A stretch of DNA of 64,000 nt from contig OZ010787.1 of the NCBI GenBank assembly GCA_963932465.1, positions 31,686,087 through 31,750,086 on the forward strand, given 5' to 3'. A model generated the notes under the pieces. That model was not told the DNA's origin, searched no databases, and saw only the letters and a list, made by a program, of their open reading frames with translations. Positions 9,560 through 19,642 of this stretch are shown piece after piece. Both the position numbers and the translations under genes were made by a program. Position 1 is the first letter of the stretch. Each line of letters opens with the position of its first letter. The DNA comes from Maratus speciosus (Eukaryota; Arthropoda; Arachnida; Araneae; Salticidae).

Positions 9560-10034
9560 AATCGACCGACTTCTCACTAGTGTTGGAATTCACACCGGAA
9601 AATTTTGAACAACAATTTCATTTTGTGATCATTTATAAATCAGTATCTGTCATCTTATAAAACAATAATAACTATTTAAACTTACTGGTGACAATTTGGA
9701 ATCCTCCAATAAAAAATCAGTTATGAGCTGCAACATTGTGGTATTGCGCATCTGACTGAATTTTTATTTAGCGATTCCGGATTCTCACCAGTAAAAGAAC
9801 AAAAAATTTAGAATTTCACTATATTTATGAGAGGCTCATTTTCCATGAAAAAGCTGCTAAAATAAGGCAAAATGTTCTATTCAAAATATACTGGTGGAAG
9901 TTTGCTCCGACAGTAATCAGACCCTGTTGATCCAATGTAAAAAATCATCCACCATCTTGTGGCAACATCTTCAGTTACTTCATTCGTAATTCGTAGTCAT
10001 TACACTATATGTCTCTTCCTCTTTATTCATAACT
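9560..10034. mobile_element. diverged copy of the 540-bp MITE, right end preserved
   Basis: The right end (CTCTTCCTCTTTATTCATAACTCC) and the internal blocks TGGTGGAAGTTTGC and ATCTTGTGGCAAC match the family. The left terminal repeat is not found. Confidence 0.55.
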
Positions 10035-10449
10035 CCTTTAATCTTCTATATCAACGTCCGTACATTTATACGGGCAGCTTTAACGAAATTTAAAATATTC
10101 TTAGTTGGTAAGTATTAATGTCTAAATCTTATCTGAACAACAGTTTCATAGTTTCTCTGTTCTCCAACATATAAAATTGATTTCCTAATCGTTAAAGGAT
10201 TTTGCTCCTGTTCTGTCTTTGCCTCTTTCAGCAAAACGTATATTTTTAACACTTTGCTCTCCGTTGTCATCGCTGCGGCGACATCATCTTTCTTCGCAAA
10301 CCTTGTTTTTGGCACCAGTAATAAAATAAAATAAAATTTTCCTTATTTAATCAGAGCATTTGTGAAATTGTGTATTTGAAGTAAACTTCTTTTTAAAAAG
10401 GGGTGCCGACTGAATAAGATTTGCGTAAGAGACGCCGGAGTGCAAAGGG
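10035..10449. other. unassigned stretch ending in a TTAA-type terminus
   Basis: The end near 10435-10452 (GCCGGAGTGCAAAGGG then TTAA) looks like another TTAA-element terminus, but I could not pair it with a left end. The minus-strand frame at 10115-10315 has no family features. Confidence 0.35.
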
Positions 10450-10690
10450 TTAACACTTTCCAACATAGTTGAACAGTATTTAAGAGTTTGGGGGGTTTTT
10501 GTTCGTCTCTCTTCTCTCTGTCTTTGCTTTAACTCTCTTAAATATTGTCAGAATGTCATGAAAATGATATATGTTATTGAGGTTTACCATGACATGTTCG
10601 ATGTTGAAAGTAAAGTGTGTAGCACTTACGGTTCATTTACAGAGACACTCAAAATAATTCCGTCATTTTACGGTCTTTGGTGAAAATTCA
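10450..10690 (+). repeat. partial copy of the 25-27 kb inverted repeat
   Basis: TTTCCAACATAGTTGAA, the ATGTTATTGA block and the CGTTTACAGAGxxCTCAAA-like block follow the same order as 25240-25460. Confidence 0.6.
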
Positions 10691-10703
10691 TTTGCGGTGT
10701 ATT

Positions 10704-10915
10704 TTAACCCCTTGAGGGGAACCGGTATATATTATATACCACCTACGATTAATTAAGTTTTACACCAGAAAAAAAATTATTAAATTTTACTTTTCTAACT
10801 TTGGTGCGAAAAAGCCGTAAAATTCCTTTTACTTATTTCGAAATAGAATTTTTCAAAGATTCCGGTGGGAATTCAGCATTTCACAAACGTAATTGCTTGC
10901 CCCTCAAGGGGTTAA
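10704..10915. mobile_element. family A MITE
   Basis: TTAA lies at 10704-10707 and 10912-10915, with ends CCCCTTGAGGGG and CCCCTCAAGGGG. Confidence 0.8.
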
Positions 10916-10960
10916 TGAAACTGCACTTTTTTAAACATATTTAAATTTATATATATCCCT

Positions 10961-11173
10961 GAGGTGTACTTAGTGTTGCCAGTTGTCCCTTATAAATCGG
11001 GTCTCCAAATGCTCTGGATACCACTAATTTTAACTGTTTATTTCTTTACGTTTAATTTCAGATAATTCTGCCGTAGGATAAGGAGAAGAAAATTACTTTA
11101 AAATTGTGGTGTTCACAGCATTTGGAGACCCGATTTGTACGAGAGACCTGGCAACACTGGTGCACTACACCTT
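10961..11173. mobile_element. palindromic MITE
   Basis: AGTGTTGCCAGTTG, then AATCGGGTCTCCAAATGC, returns inverted as GCATTTGGAGACCCGATT and CTGGCAACACT. The outer arms include GAGGTGTA and TACACC. Confidence 0.7.
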
Positions 11174-11500
11174 CGATTACTGTCGAATTTGGTGTGGATA
11201 GAATTTGTCGTTCATTTATAGGGATACACAAAGGAATACCAATTGCAACAGAGACAGCAGAAGAAAATAAACATTGGTAACAGAAGAAAATAAAGACTTA
11301 TTGGACTATTCAAGACCATGATCAATAGTTACTCGAAGTACGTTTTCATTTACGGTACACTTTTAAAATTGTTTAACTATTTTTTAACTGTGTATAAATT
11401 CTATAGATCATGTACAAGACTGCAAAATTTTTTCAAGTACATTTCCGTTTTTTTCGGAAAATTCCGAAAGGAAATTTTGAACTGTGCTCTTCGTTTATCT

Positions 11501-11652
11501 CAGGAGTGGCCAACCGCGGCACGCCGGATACAACTATTATTTTTTTAAAGATATAGTCGACTTTTTCAATCGCAGAGATTAGATGATTAGATATGGCAAT
11601 AAATACTATAAAATTTTAGTGGTAAAAGGCGTGCCACGGTTGGCCACCCCTG
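11501..11652. mobile_element. hAT-type MITE (CAGGGGTGGCCAAC family)
   Basis: The ends are CAGGAGTGGCCAACCG and GGTTGGCCACCCCTG. The 8-bp flanks (GTTTATCT and ATTTAATT) are only partly alike, but three sister copies have clear 8-bp duplications. Confidence 0.7.
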
Positions 11653-12031
11653 ATTTAATTGAACTAACTTTTATATGTAGAACATACAGAGTGTCTCTAA
11701 ACTCATGGTGCAAATATTAAGGGTAGGTAGAGCACACAGTAACAATCATTTATTGTATAGGAATTTATGGGACCAAGTAACGCATTAAGGTAAAAAAACC
11801 AGGGGGACAATTAGGCCCATTTATTAATTTTCAAAATGTCTCATTCATACCAGAAAATTTTCATGCTATCCTTTTCTTGACATTTCATAATTACTTAATA
11901 ATAAATTTCTTCTTTGAAAATTTTTGGCATGAAATCGAAATTTTTTTAATTGAAATTAGAAATGGAAATAGACATTTTTTGAAATAGAAATGGAGTGTTT
12001 GGTTGATTCCACAGGCGATAGAGGGCAGTAA

Positions 12032-12816
12032 GTGACTGGTCGCCGTTCAATACCATGCATTCAAGTAGAAGAAATCGCCATTTTTAATTGTGCTATCGTT
12101 CGTCATGGAAGACTTTACAAAGGCAAAACAGCCGACATGCATTTCATGTGTGGTCGTGCAAATGGCAACGCCAGAGCTGCCCTACGAGTGTATCAGGAGC
12201 AGTTTCCTCGCAGAAGAGTGCCTGATCATACAATATTTCAGCGCTTACACCGTCAGCTTTCTGAAACAAGTTCTTTCCACGTCACCAGACAGGAAACTTG
12301 GTGAGAATGAGATGTACGCAGTGCAAGTATGGAAGTAATTATTTTGAATTTTGCGAGTGAAAGGCCCGAATCAAATACAAGAGCTGTTGCACAGAATTTA
12401 GGTGTGAGTCACTCGACCGTTTGGAGAGTGTTAAATGAAAATCGATTTTATACTTTCCATTTTCAACGTGTACAAACTTTGAATCTCGAAGACTATCTTC
12501 TGCTGTTGAACTTTAGCCAGTGGATTTTGCAGCAATATTTATTGCAGCCAGACATTACTGCTCATGTTCTATTTACAGATGAGGCAGTGTTTACACTCGA
12601 GGGTGTATTTAATGTGCACAATTTCCATCTTTTGGCAACCATTAATCCACGTGCAACGCCGCCACATGCTTATCAAGAAGGATTTTCTGTGAATTTGTGG
12701 GCGGGTATTGTTAAGAATTATTTCATTGGCCTATACCTACTACCTAAGAGGCTGGATGGTCGCTGTTACCTTGCAGAAGTGCTGCAAGATGTTCCCATCG
12801 CCATTCGTAACCGGAT
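12032..12816 (+). pseudogene. DD41D transposase, N-terminal part
   Basis: The frame holds an N-terminal helix-turn-helix like the DUF4817 domain (RANGNARAALRVYQEQFPRR, ending QLSETSSF), two TGA codons at about 12302-12311 in a place where Arg (CGA) is expected, a second helix-turn-helix (NTRAVAQNLGVSHSTVWRVL), and the start of the DDE domain with the first catalytic Asp in HVLFTDEAVF. It continues to IRNR, where the 2.6-kb insertion begins after an AACCGGAT duplication; the rest resumes at 15417. No frameshift is needed across the join. The enzyme would excise and insert the element at TA sites. The DUF4817 assignment is from memory of the motif. Confidence 0.8.
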
Positions 12817-13189
12817 CAATGGCGGATCTAAGGGGCGGCGAAGGGCGATCGCCCCCCCTCCCTTGGGATAATAAAAGGTTTGCAAAACGACATTATGCAT
12901 CCTCACGGGAAATGACTTGGGGCGGAGCTCGAGACCGTCACGACCCAGTTTAAATAGTTATTAAATTGAATTATTAAATAGTTTTTAAAAATTAAAGTAC
13001 TCGCGCCAGTTTAAATCTACAAGTCTCGGGTTGTGTCAAGTCTTCTCAATTTTAGAGCTGGACCATGTCCTGATCTTAAATTTTTCTGCAGATTCGGGCC
13101 GGGCCAGATTTTTTTTCTTTCAGGTCGGTGCTCGGCCGGGAATGAAAGCTAAACGTAATAAAAAATATATTTCGTCAATCTAAAAATAA

Positions 13190-14160
13190 CTTCAACTTCG
13201 TTAAAGGATAGCGGAAAACGCGAATTCGGTCAAAGGGCTGCGGAAAAAGCAAATTTGGTCAAAGGACAGCGGAAAAAACGCAAATTTCGTCAAAGGATCG
13301 CGGAAAAAAAGGAAATTTTGTCAAAAAGCCGCAAAAAAACGTGAATTTCGTCAAAGAACCTCGAAAAAAATGAAAATTTTATCAAAAAATCGCGAAAAAA
13401 ATGCGAATTTCATCAAAGGGTCGCGAAAAAAACTCCTTTAAAGGATTCCTTTAAAGGATTGCATAGAACACACGAATTTCTTCAAAGAATCGCGGAAAAA
13501 AGCGAATGTCCTCAAATAATCTCTTAAAAACGAGAATTTCGTCAAGCATCGCAAGAAAAACGCGAATTTGGTCAAAGGGCAGTGAAAAAAACGCGAAATT
13601 CTACAAATGATTGCGGTTAACGTGAAATTCGTCAAAGGGCAGGTGAAAAAACTCAAATTTCGTCAAAGGATCGCGCAGAAAACTGTAATTTTGTCAAAAA
13701 GCCGTGATAAAATGCGAATTTCGTCAAAGGATCGCGATAAAAAAGTGCAATTTTTATCAAAGAATCGCGAAAGAAACGTGGAATTTCATCTAAGGGTCGC
13801 GAAAAAAACACAAATTTCGTCAAAGAATTGCATAGAAAACGTGAATTTCTTCAAAGATTCGCGGAAAAAAGCGAATTTCGTCAAAGAATTGCATAGAAAA
13901 CGTGAATTTCTTCAAACATTCGCGGAAAAAAGTGAATTTCGTCAAGGCATCGAAGCCAATTTCGTCAAAGAATTAAAAACGGGAATTTCGACAAAGGATC
14001 GCGGAAAAAACTCAAATTTTGTCAAAGCGTCGAGGGGGTAAAACGCTGATTTTATCAAAGGACCGCAAAAGTACGCTAATGTCGTCAAAGGATTGTTGAA
14101 GAAACTCAAATTTCGTCAAAGAGTCGTGGAAGAAATGCGAATTTCATCAAGGAAAAAATA
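13190..14160. repeat. minisatellite of about 30 bp units
   Basis: About thirty diverged units have the core GTCAAAGGATCGCGGAAAAA with gaps of roughly 29-33 bases. The open frames within it (13438-13656 minus, 13607-14041 plus) only translate the repeat. Confidence 0.85.
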
Positions 14161-14448
14161 CAGTGGTCTCTTTACAAAACAGCGCACATACATACATCTA
14201 TGTTTGTTTATTATAGGTATAGTTTTTAATCTGAAATAATATACTGAACTAACTTTTGAAGAAAACGGGTTAACCCAATCCCAGCTTGGAAGAATCTACA
14301 CTCAGCCTGAAATCGACCCGAATTGGAAACAGCTAACCGACCTTCAACAAAAATAATTAGTGCCAGGAAGGAATTCACACTCTGATGTAACCTTTCAGAA
14401 AATTTGCTTTGAATTTCAGATTTTTTTTTTTTTTTTGTACAAAGAATC

Positions 14449-14662
14449 ACCCCTGATCAGGAGTTTTTTACTACGATTCTCGATTTTAATTTAAAATAGT
14501 AGCGATAGATGGCGCTGCAAGCAATAGCCGCTAACTCTGCTCCCCGAGGAAGAAGGCCAGAAATTGAGCCCCTATTTAACGACTTTTGTTTGTAGCGCCA
14601 TCTATCGCTGCTATTTGAAAAGTAAAATCAAGAATTCTAGTAAAAAAACCTCCTGGCATCTT
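14449..14662. repeat. palindrome around GATAGATGGCGC
   Basis: GGAGTTTTTTACTA, AAATAGTAGCGATAGATGGC and their inverted partners GCCATCTATCGCTGCTATTT and TAGTAAAAAAACCTCC bracket about 60 bases. It looks like a small MITE inside the hAT-like element. Confidence 0.6.
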
Positions 14663-14949
14663 ATATAACCCTCCTGCAACATTTTTTTAAAATTGCTGTC
14701 ACCATTTGCAAGTTAATGAATTTAAAAATCAGTTAGCCCATTTTAACACGCCCGGTATGTATTTTAATAAGCTTCAAAGCATTCTTTACTAAATTACAAC
14801 TGATCTTAGCTATAAAGGGACAAGCAGTCTTACAACAAATTAGTACTTTTTACGTAATCCTGAAGATTAAAAAGTATTCCTAAATAATTATTTGGGCGTG
14901 TCCGTTATGGAGCTTTTACTGCATGTAGTTTTTATCTTCGAAAATATTT

Positions 14950-15345
14950 AGAATTTATTTTCAAAATTCGGGTCAACCCGAACCCTTCTCGCAAGAGTGA
15001 AAACCCAATCCGAAACTGACCTAAACCCGGGATAATGCATGTCAATCTGCGCCAAACCCAACGAGTTAGGCGCAGCTAAAAAGTAGAAGTCAACCAGATT
15101 CGCAGCAGAAAAGTAGAAGTCAACCGGACCCAAACCCGACCCACAGCAAAAAAAGTAGAAGTTAACCCGACACGCAGCAAAAAGTAGAATTCAGCCGGAC
15201 CCAAACGCGACCCGCAGCAATAATGCATAATTTAACCTGACCAGCAGCAAAATATTGAAGTCAACCGATCTCCCAAACCCGACCCAAATCAAAAAGTATA
15301 AGTAACACAACCCGCAGTGAAAAAAATTAGCCCCGACCCGCGCAT
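14950..15345. repeat. second repeat array (AAAGTAGAAGTCAACC units)
   Basis: Repeats of the block AAAAAGTAGAAGTCAACC alternate with CCCAAACCCGACCCGCAGC, with diverged copies. Minus-strand frames here translate the repeat. Confidence 0.75.
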
Positions 15346-15416
15346 CAGATTGATCTCTCCAAATATCTAAAATCGCCACCCCCCCCCCCCTTGAGGACTC
15401 TCCAGATCCACCCTTG

Positions 15417-15790
15417 AACCGGATGTGGTTTCAACATGATGGAGCACCCGCGCACTTCACCACTGATGTGCGCAGTTACCTGAATGCCACATTTGGGGCG
15501 TGATGGATCTGGTGTGGTGGATCAGTTCCTTGGCCACCGTGATCTCCTGATTTATCGAGCCTTGATTTCTTTTTATGGGGGCATCTGAAGAGTCTTGTTT
15601 ATGAGACTCCAGTTGATTCAGACGAAAATCTAGTATTCCGCATATCCGAAGCTACTGCACGTGTGCTGGAAATGCCTGGCATCTTTAAACGTGTACACCA
15701 ATGTTCCATCGAAACTGCGAAGCATGAGTCACAGTTGGTGGGCGCAATTTTGAACACTTATTGTAATATTATTGTATACATTATTTTTTA
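15417..15790 (+). pseudogene. DD41D transposase, C-terminal part
   Basis: It resumes after the hAT-like insertion: NRMWFQHDGAPAHF holds the second catalytic Asp and SPDLSSLDFFLWG the third, with 41 residues between by codon count, hence DD41D (a spacing known from rosa-type Tc1/mariner relatives). Two TGA codons between them stand where sister copies suggest Arg (CGA). The tail ends near ILNTYCNI. The element is dead but well preserved, and the spectrum of changes fits methylated-CpG decay. Confidence 0.8.
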
Positions 15791-16138
15791 CTTGTAAACT
15801 ACATTGTAAATAAACATTTTATCTTTCTTATTCATGTATTTCGTTTGATAAGTTTGTCAGTTATATGCTTTTTTTAATTCAAAAATTTCGATTTTATACC
15901 AAAAATCTTCAAAGAAGAATTTTTTTGTTAAGTAATTATGAAATGTCAAGAAAAGGATAGCATAAAAATTTTCTGGTATGAATGAGAAATTTTGAAAATA
16001 AAAAAGGGGCCTAATTGCCCATCTGGTGTTTTTACCTTAATGCGTCACTTGGTCCCATACATTCCTATACAATAAATGATTGTTACTGTATGCGCTACCT
16101 ACCCTTAAAGTTTGTACCATGAGTTTAGAAACTCCCTG

Positions 16139-17147
16139 CATACAATAGACCAGAGTGAAAAACAAAAAAGTTTGAGAATCGAATCGCAATAGTGCGGAAA
16201 AGTAGCTACTCGTCAATACAAACACAGGGGTAAAAAATTTTTGAAATCGGAAAATATCTTCTGTTCGCGCATCGCGTTCAAAGTTTTCAAATTTGAAGAG
16301 AAATTGTACACATAAACGAAAAATCATAAAATGTGTAAATTTTGTCTCATTGAACTCATTTTTTGTAAATAGCATGTCCTGAGATGTAGAATGGAGGGAA
16401 AAAATCACACATTCCTCCTCTATTCCTTTTTACCACACTCAAGGCTGTGAAAATGACCAATTTAGGAGAATTAACCCAAATTACAGGAAGTGTAAATATT
16501 GACAATCGACCTGAATTTTTTTGTACATAAGGCAACCTTTAGGTTAAATGTACACCCCCCCTCCGTCCTTTTCCCCCGATGGGTACGAAGAAGTCGAAAT
16601 TGAGCAGCTCTTGGTCTGTCCTTTTAAGGAACACTCCGGACTCACCACAAAAAGTGGCTGCACCGTGAGTCCCACCCACACCCTACACAACCAACCAACC
16701 AACCAAATTGTGGGCGAGGAGAATTATCCAGATCCACAAGCTGATTGAGGAACTGCGAATGCTTATTTGTGTCAAACTTTAGCTTGGAAGCACGAGAAAA
16801 GAGGGTGGCTCTTATGAAACCATCATGTCGCTCATGCTCATAAACGTTTCAGGAGGCCAGTGTTACCATCTTGACATTGCACTCTACGGATTTTGCATGA
16901 CATGGTATGTCTGCCAGACTCATTTGAAGAGTTCGCTTTTCAAAATTGGAAATCAAGTCTGCAATTTCAGCTGAAGAAATGTTTACCAAAAGAGGTTGAC
17001 AGGTAATCTTGGTTTCAGATGAATTTATTATAATATCGTAATAATCATTGGCGTCAAAATTTATGCCCGGAACTAGGAAATTTCTGACTGATTTGCCCTT
17101 TGTGGGAGTGTCTTTAAATTTCAGTACCCGCCGAAGTCCCAGCTCTC
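16139..17147 (-). pseudogene. uncharacterised arthropod gene-like repeat, copy A, C-terminal part
   Basis: On the minus strand the frame from 17147 reads ELGLRRVLKFKDTPTKGK, FLVPGINFDANDYYD, then PCHAKSVECNVKMVTLAS, a stop, and HERHDGFIRATLFSR. Copy B (27150-28370) shows the same order. The Cys-His block followed by a VKxVTxAS helix recalls a widely dispersed arthropod family of unknown function that behaves as a repeat; I do not assign a role. The matching N-terminal part is at 24852-24955, 7.7 kb away, because the LINE 17148-24839 is inserted between them. The stretch 16139-16560 is non-coding 3' sequence shared with 28050-28370. Confidence 0.7.
17136..17147. repeat. 12-bp target duplication of the LINE, left copy
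   Basis: GTCCCAGCTCTC is repeated exactly at 24840-24851. Confidence 0.85.
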
Positions 17148-17693
17148 GATAGAGTACTTGTATTCTGCAGTGGTCACGTGGGACAGGATATTTTGATTTG
17201 TTTATGTGTTTGCTTATGGTTTTCACTGGCTGTCACCTGGTTTGTGGGATTTTGTTTATATCTGGCTTATTTCGGGTCACGTGGGGTGGAGCTGGCTTCT
17301 TATATTAAATAATCAGTGTTTCTTCTTCTTATGACGCAAGATTTTGTGTGGTTTTTGATCTGTTTATTCGACGATTCACTTCCCAGCAAACACAGAGCTA
17401 TCGGTAAACAATCGGCCAACAATCGCTTTGCCGTTACCGACGGTATCGGCCCGATACCGGCTGCCGTACCGGTTCCGTATCTTTTTCGACACGCCGGGCG
17501 AGTGACGCCCGACAGATAGGCGCACAGCCGGTCCAGTATCGGCAAAACACTATGCCGACCGCACGCCGATAGCTATTCATACGAATGCCGGCCGCAGCCC
17601 AACACCAGCATCAATTGAAAAAAAAAATCTGTCTTGATGGCGCCATCTATGAAACACCACGGAATGCATATTTGAAAGGAACGTGTTTCGGCG

Positions 17694-17767
17694 TTGGATG
17701 AGGTCGGATTTGATCCAACGTACCCAAGGACAGGAAGTAGACGTCTTAACCACTTGGCCATTCAGAC
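17694..17767 (-). pseudogene. tRNA-derived sequence (Ser/Leu-like)
   Basis: On the minus strand TGGCCAAGTGG is a perfect A box, and GGATCAAATCC is close to a B box (one central change from GGTTCAAATCC). Spacing and the GTTAAGACGTCT block recall class II tRNAs, but the acceptor ends do not pair. It is more likely a SINE head or pseudo-tRNA than a working gene. Confidence 0.55.
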
Positions 17768-18648
17768 TTGATCAGGGGAGGATTCTAATAGTTAATAAGG
17801 GGAAGTATTATCGATACGTAATGGTTTGTCATTGGAGGTAAATGGTAGATGGGACGTAATGGCTTGTGAATGGAGGTAAATGGTAGATGGGAAAATTAGA
17901 ATTTTGAAGTGTTTTTATTTTATTTTTTATTTATTTATTTGTAATTGTCTTACGCGCGTTTATTTAAAAGTTAATTTAATATTTAAATGAATGAAATAAA
18001 TATCGTAGCGAATTCTTTAAAGCAAAGGAATTTAATAATAAATTTAAATTTAATTTAGAATAATTAAGAATAGATATAAATTTAAGAATAATTAAGTATT
18101 TAAAAAATATTTTTAGTGGTCTTGTTCAGTTAATCAAATTTTCTTATTAGGATTATAATGCAATTACATGCGCTGCGTTACTTTACAAAATACATATTTT
18201 TAACATGGAAAAATTTATTTTAATAAATAAAAAGTTGGTAATTATTAACTTTTAATTAGAATAAGAATTCATTTTATGTCGTTTTGATGATTTAAAGTAG
18301 AACATATATTTAATGAGTATGTTGCAATATCAATTTGTCACGTATCAATAATTTTAATTTAAAAATAAAATAAAAATATTAATTTATATTTTTTTTCTTT
18401 CGGAAGATAATTTTGAAATGGGGGATATTTCTGATACATTCTTATAAATTTAAGAATGCCTATTAAATAAAATAAGTGACTTTCAGAGGTTTTTCTCTTA
18501 ATACAATTTTTTCTTTAGGAATTATAATGTAATTAAATGCGTTAATTCAAGAAATATATATTTGTAACATAGAAAAGCTAATTTTAATAAACAAAAATAA
18601 GTTGGCAATTAATCACTTTTAATTAGAATAAGAGTTTATATTAAATTA

Positions 18649-18650
<2 letters not shown>

Positions 18651-18690
<40 letters not shown>
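18651..18690. repeat. poly(T) run, 40 bases
   Basis: An uninterrupted T tract inside the CCCAGCAAACAC element. Confidence 0.95.
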
Positions 18691-18694
<4 letters not shown>

Positions 18695-19642
18695 ATTTAT
18701 TAGAAGTGGGAGATTTCTGAATCTTTCTTTTAAATTTTAATGCTAAAAAGTTATATATATGTATTTATATTTTTATAGCTTGTAAAATAATTTTAAGCAC
18801 TTTTTTAATAATTTGATTTTTAAATAAAATAGGAAACATAGCTATTGCTTTTAAAATGAATATATAATTAGAAAATAATTAATTTATGAAGTTTATTTTT
18901 TTCTACGATTAGGTTTATAACGAATAATAATTTTAAGGGGCGATTTAAAAAACTCTTTTGATGATTCAAATAATTGTAACCCTTTTTTAAAATGAATTCA
19001 ATAACAGCTTAAGAAAAATATTTATAAGCTATTTTTGAATTTTTTTTTGTTTATCACTATTAGCATTTCATATGAAATACATGAAATATACATAGCTTAT
19101 CAAAACTCAAATTCAAACAAAATTAAGAAGAAGAAAAAAAAAAATGTCGGCTAAGACAAAAAATTTTGAATTCGGACCGATGTTGGCAAATCTAGTCGGG
19201 CCACTATCAGAAATCACATATCGGTCCTGCGCCCCTTGCCGGTGTAAGTCGCTTGCCGATATATAACCATAAGGGGACCGATTAAGGTAACCGGCAATCC
19301 AAAAAGCAGATTCTTATGTTTCAGTTGCCGACATGCTGCCGACACTACACCGAAATCACTGTGCCCACGCCGACACTTAACCGACACTGCCGGCAGCGGT
19401 CCGATCGTGTGCCGAAAGAAATGTGTTTGCTGGGTTGATATTGTTTTTTGTGGTCAGTTGTTTATTTAGTTATTTGGATGATTTGTCTTTTTTCCTCTAC
19501 CCGTTGGTGAGGCTCTTATATGTATTGAAAGCTTATTCTGTCTGTGATCAGCTTTTGATTCGTCGACGGTTAGTCTGATAGAGGGTCGTTGTGAGTATTA
19601 TTTTGCTATTTTTGCTATATTTCTTTTTACTTTTGGGCTATT

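Larger units (their letters stand above)
12817..15416. mobile_element. 2.6-kb hAT-like non-autonomous element with minisatellite arrays
   Basis: It is flanked by exact 8-bp duplications AACCGGAT (12809-12816 and 15417-15424). The ends CAATGGCGGATCTAAG and the complement of CAAGGGTGGATCTGGAG are imperfect inverted repeats. An 8-bp duplication and a CA-starting terminus fit hAT. The interior has no transposase but holds two repeat arrays and a palindrome. It splits the DD41D transposase gene precisely. Confidence 0.85.
11687..16138 (+). mobile_element. DD41D Tc1/mariner-type transposon with long inverted ends, carrying a 2.6-kb insertion
   Basis: The inverted ends are about 270 bp long (11687-11950 and 15870-16138) and share CTAAACTCATGGT, TTTATTGTATAGGAAT and GTCAAGAAAAGGATAGCAT. 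TA precedes the left end at 11685; the right flank is CA. The transposase is split by the hAT-like element at 12817-15416, and without it this element would be about 1.85 kb. It is probably inserted in the gene-like repeat continuing at 16139. A rearranged sister copy lies at 55260-56310. Confidence 0.85.
17392..19434. mobile_element. 2-kb DNA transposon with CCCAGCAAACAC ends
   Basis: The ends CCCAGCAAACACAG and TGTGTTTGCTGGG are inverted; flanks are TT on both sides, so the duplication may be only 2 bp. About 200 bases inside each end are GC-rich and packed with CCGAT/ATCGG motifs, while the middle (17800-19130) is very AT-rich and has a 40-base T run. No transposase is present. It lies in the LINE leader and is therefore younger than the LINE. 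The superfamily is unresolved. Confidence 0.75.

Noticed and set aside
13607..14041. 144-codon lysine-rich open frame
   Set aside because: It only translates the 30-bp minisatellite; the opposite strand is open for the same reason.
13190..14160. CRISPR-like regular repeats
   Set aside because: Units are diverged and contiguous, with no constant repeat alternating with unique spacers, and the setting is a eukaryotic transposon. It is a minisatellite.
16037..16408. 123-codon minus-strand frame
   Set aside because: It spans the terminal repeat of the DD41D element and the 3' non-coding part of the gene-like repeat; no protein family features.
17694..17767. Functional tRNA gene
   Set aside because: Promoter boxes are good but acceptor and anticodon stems do not pair convincingly; treated as tRNA-derived.
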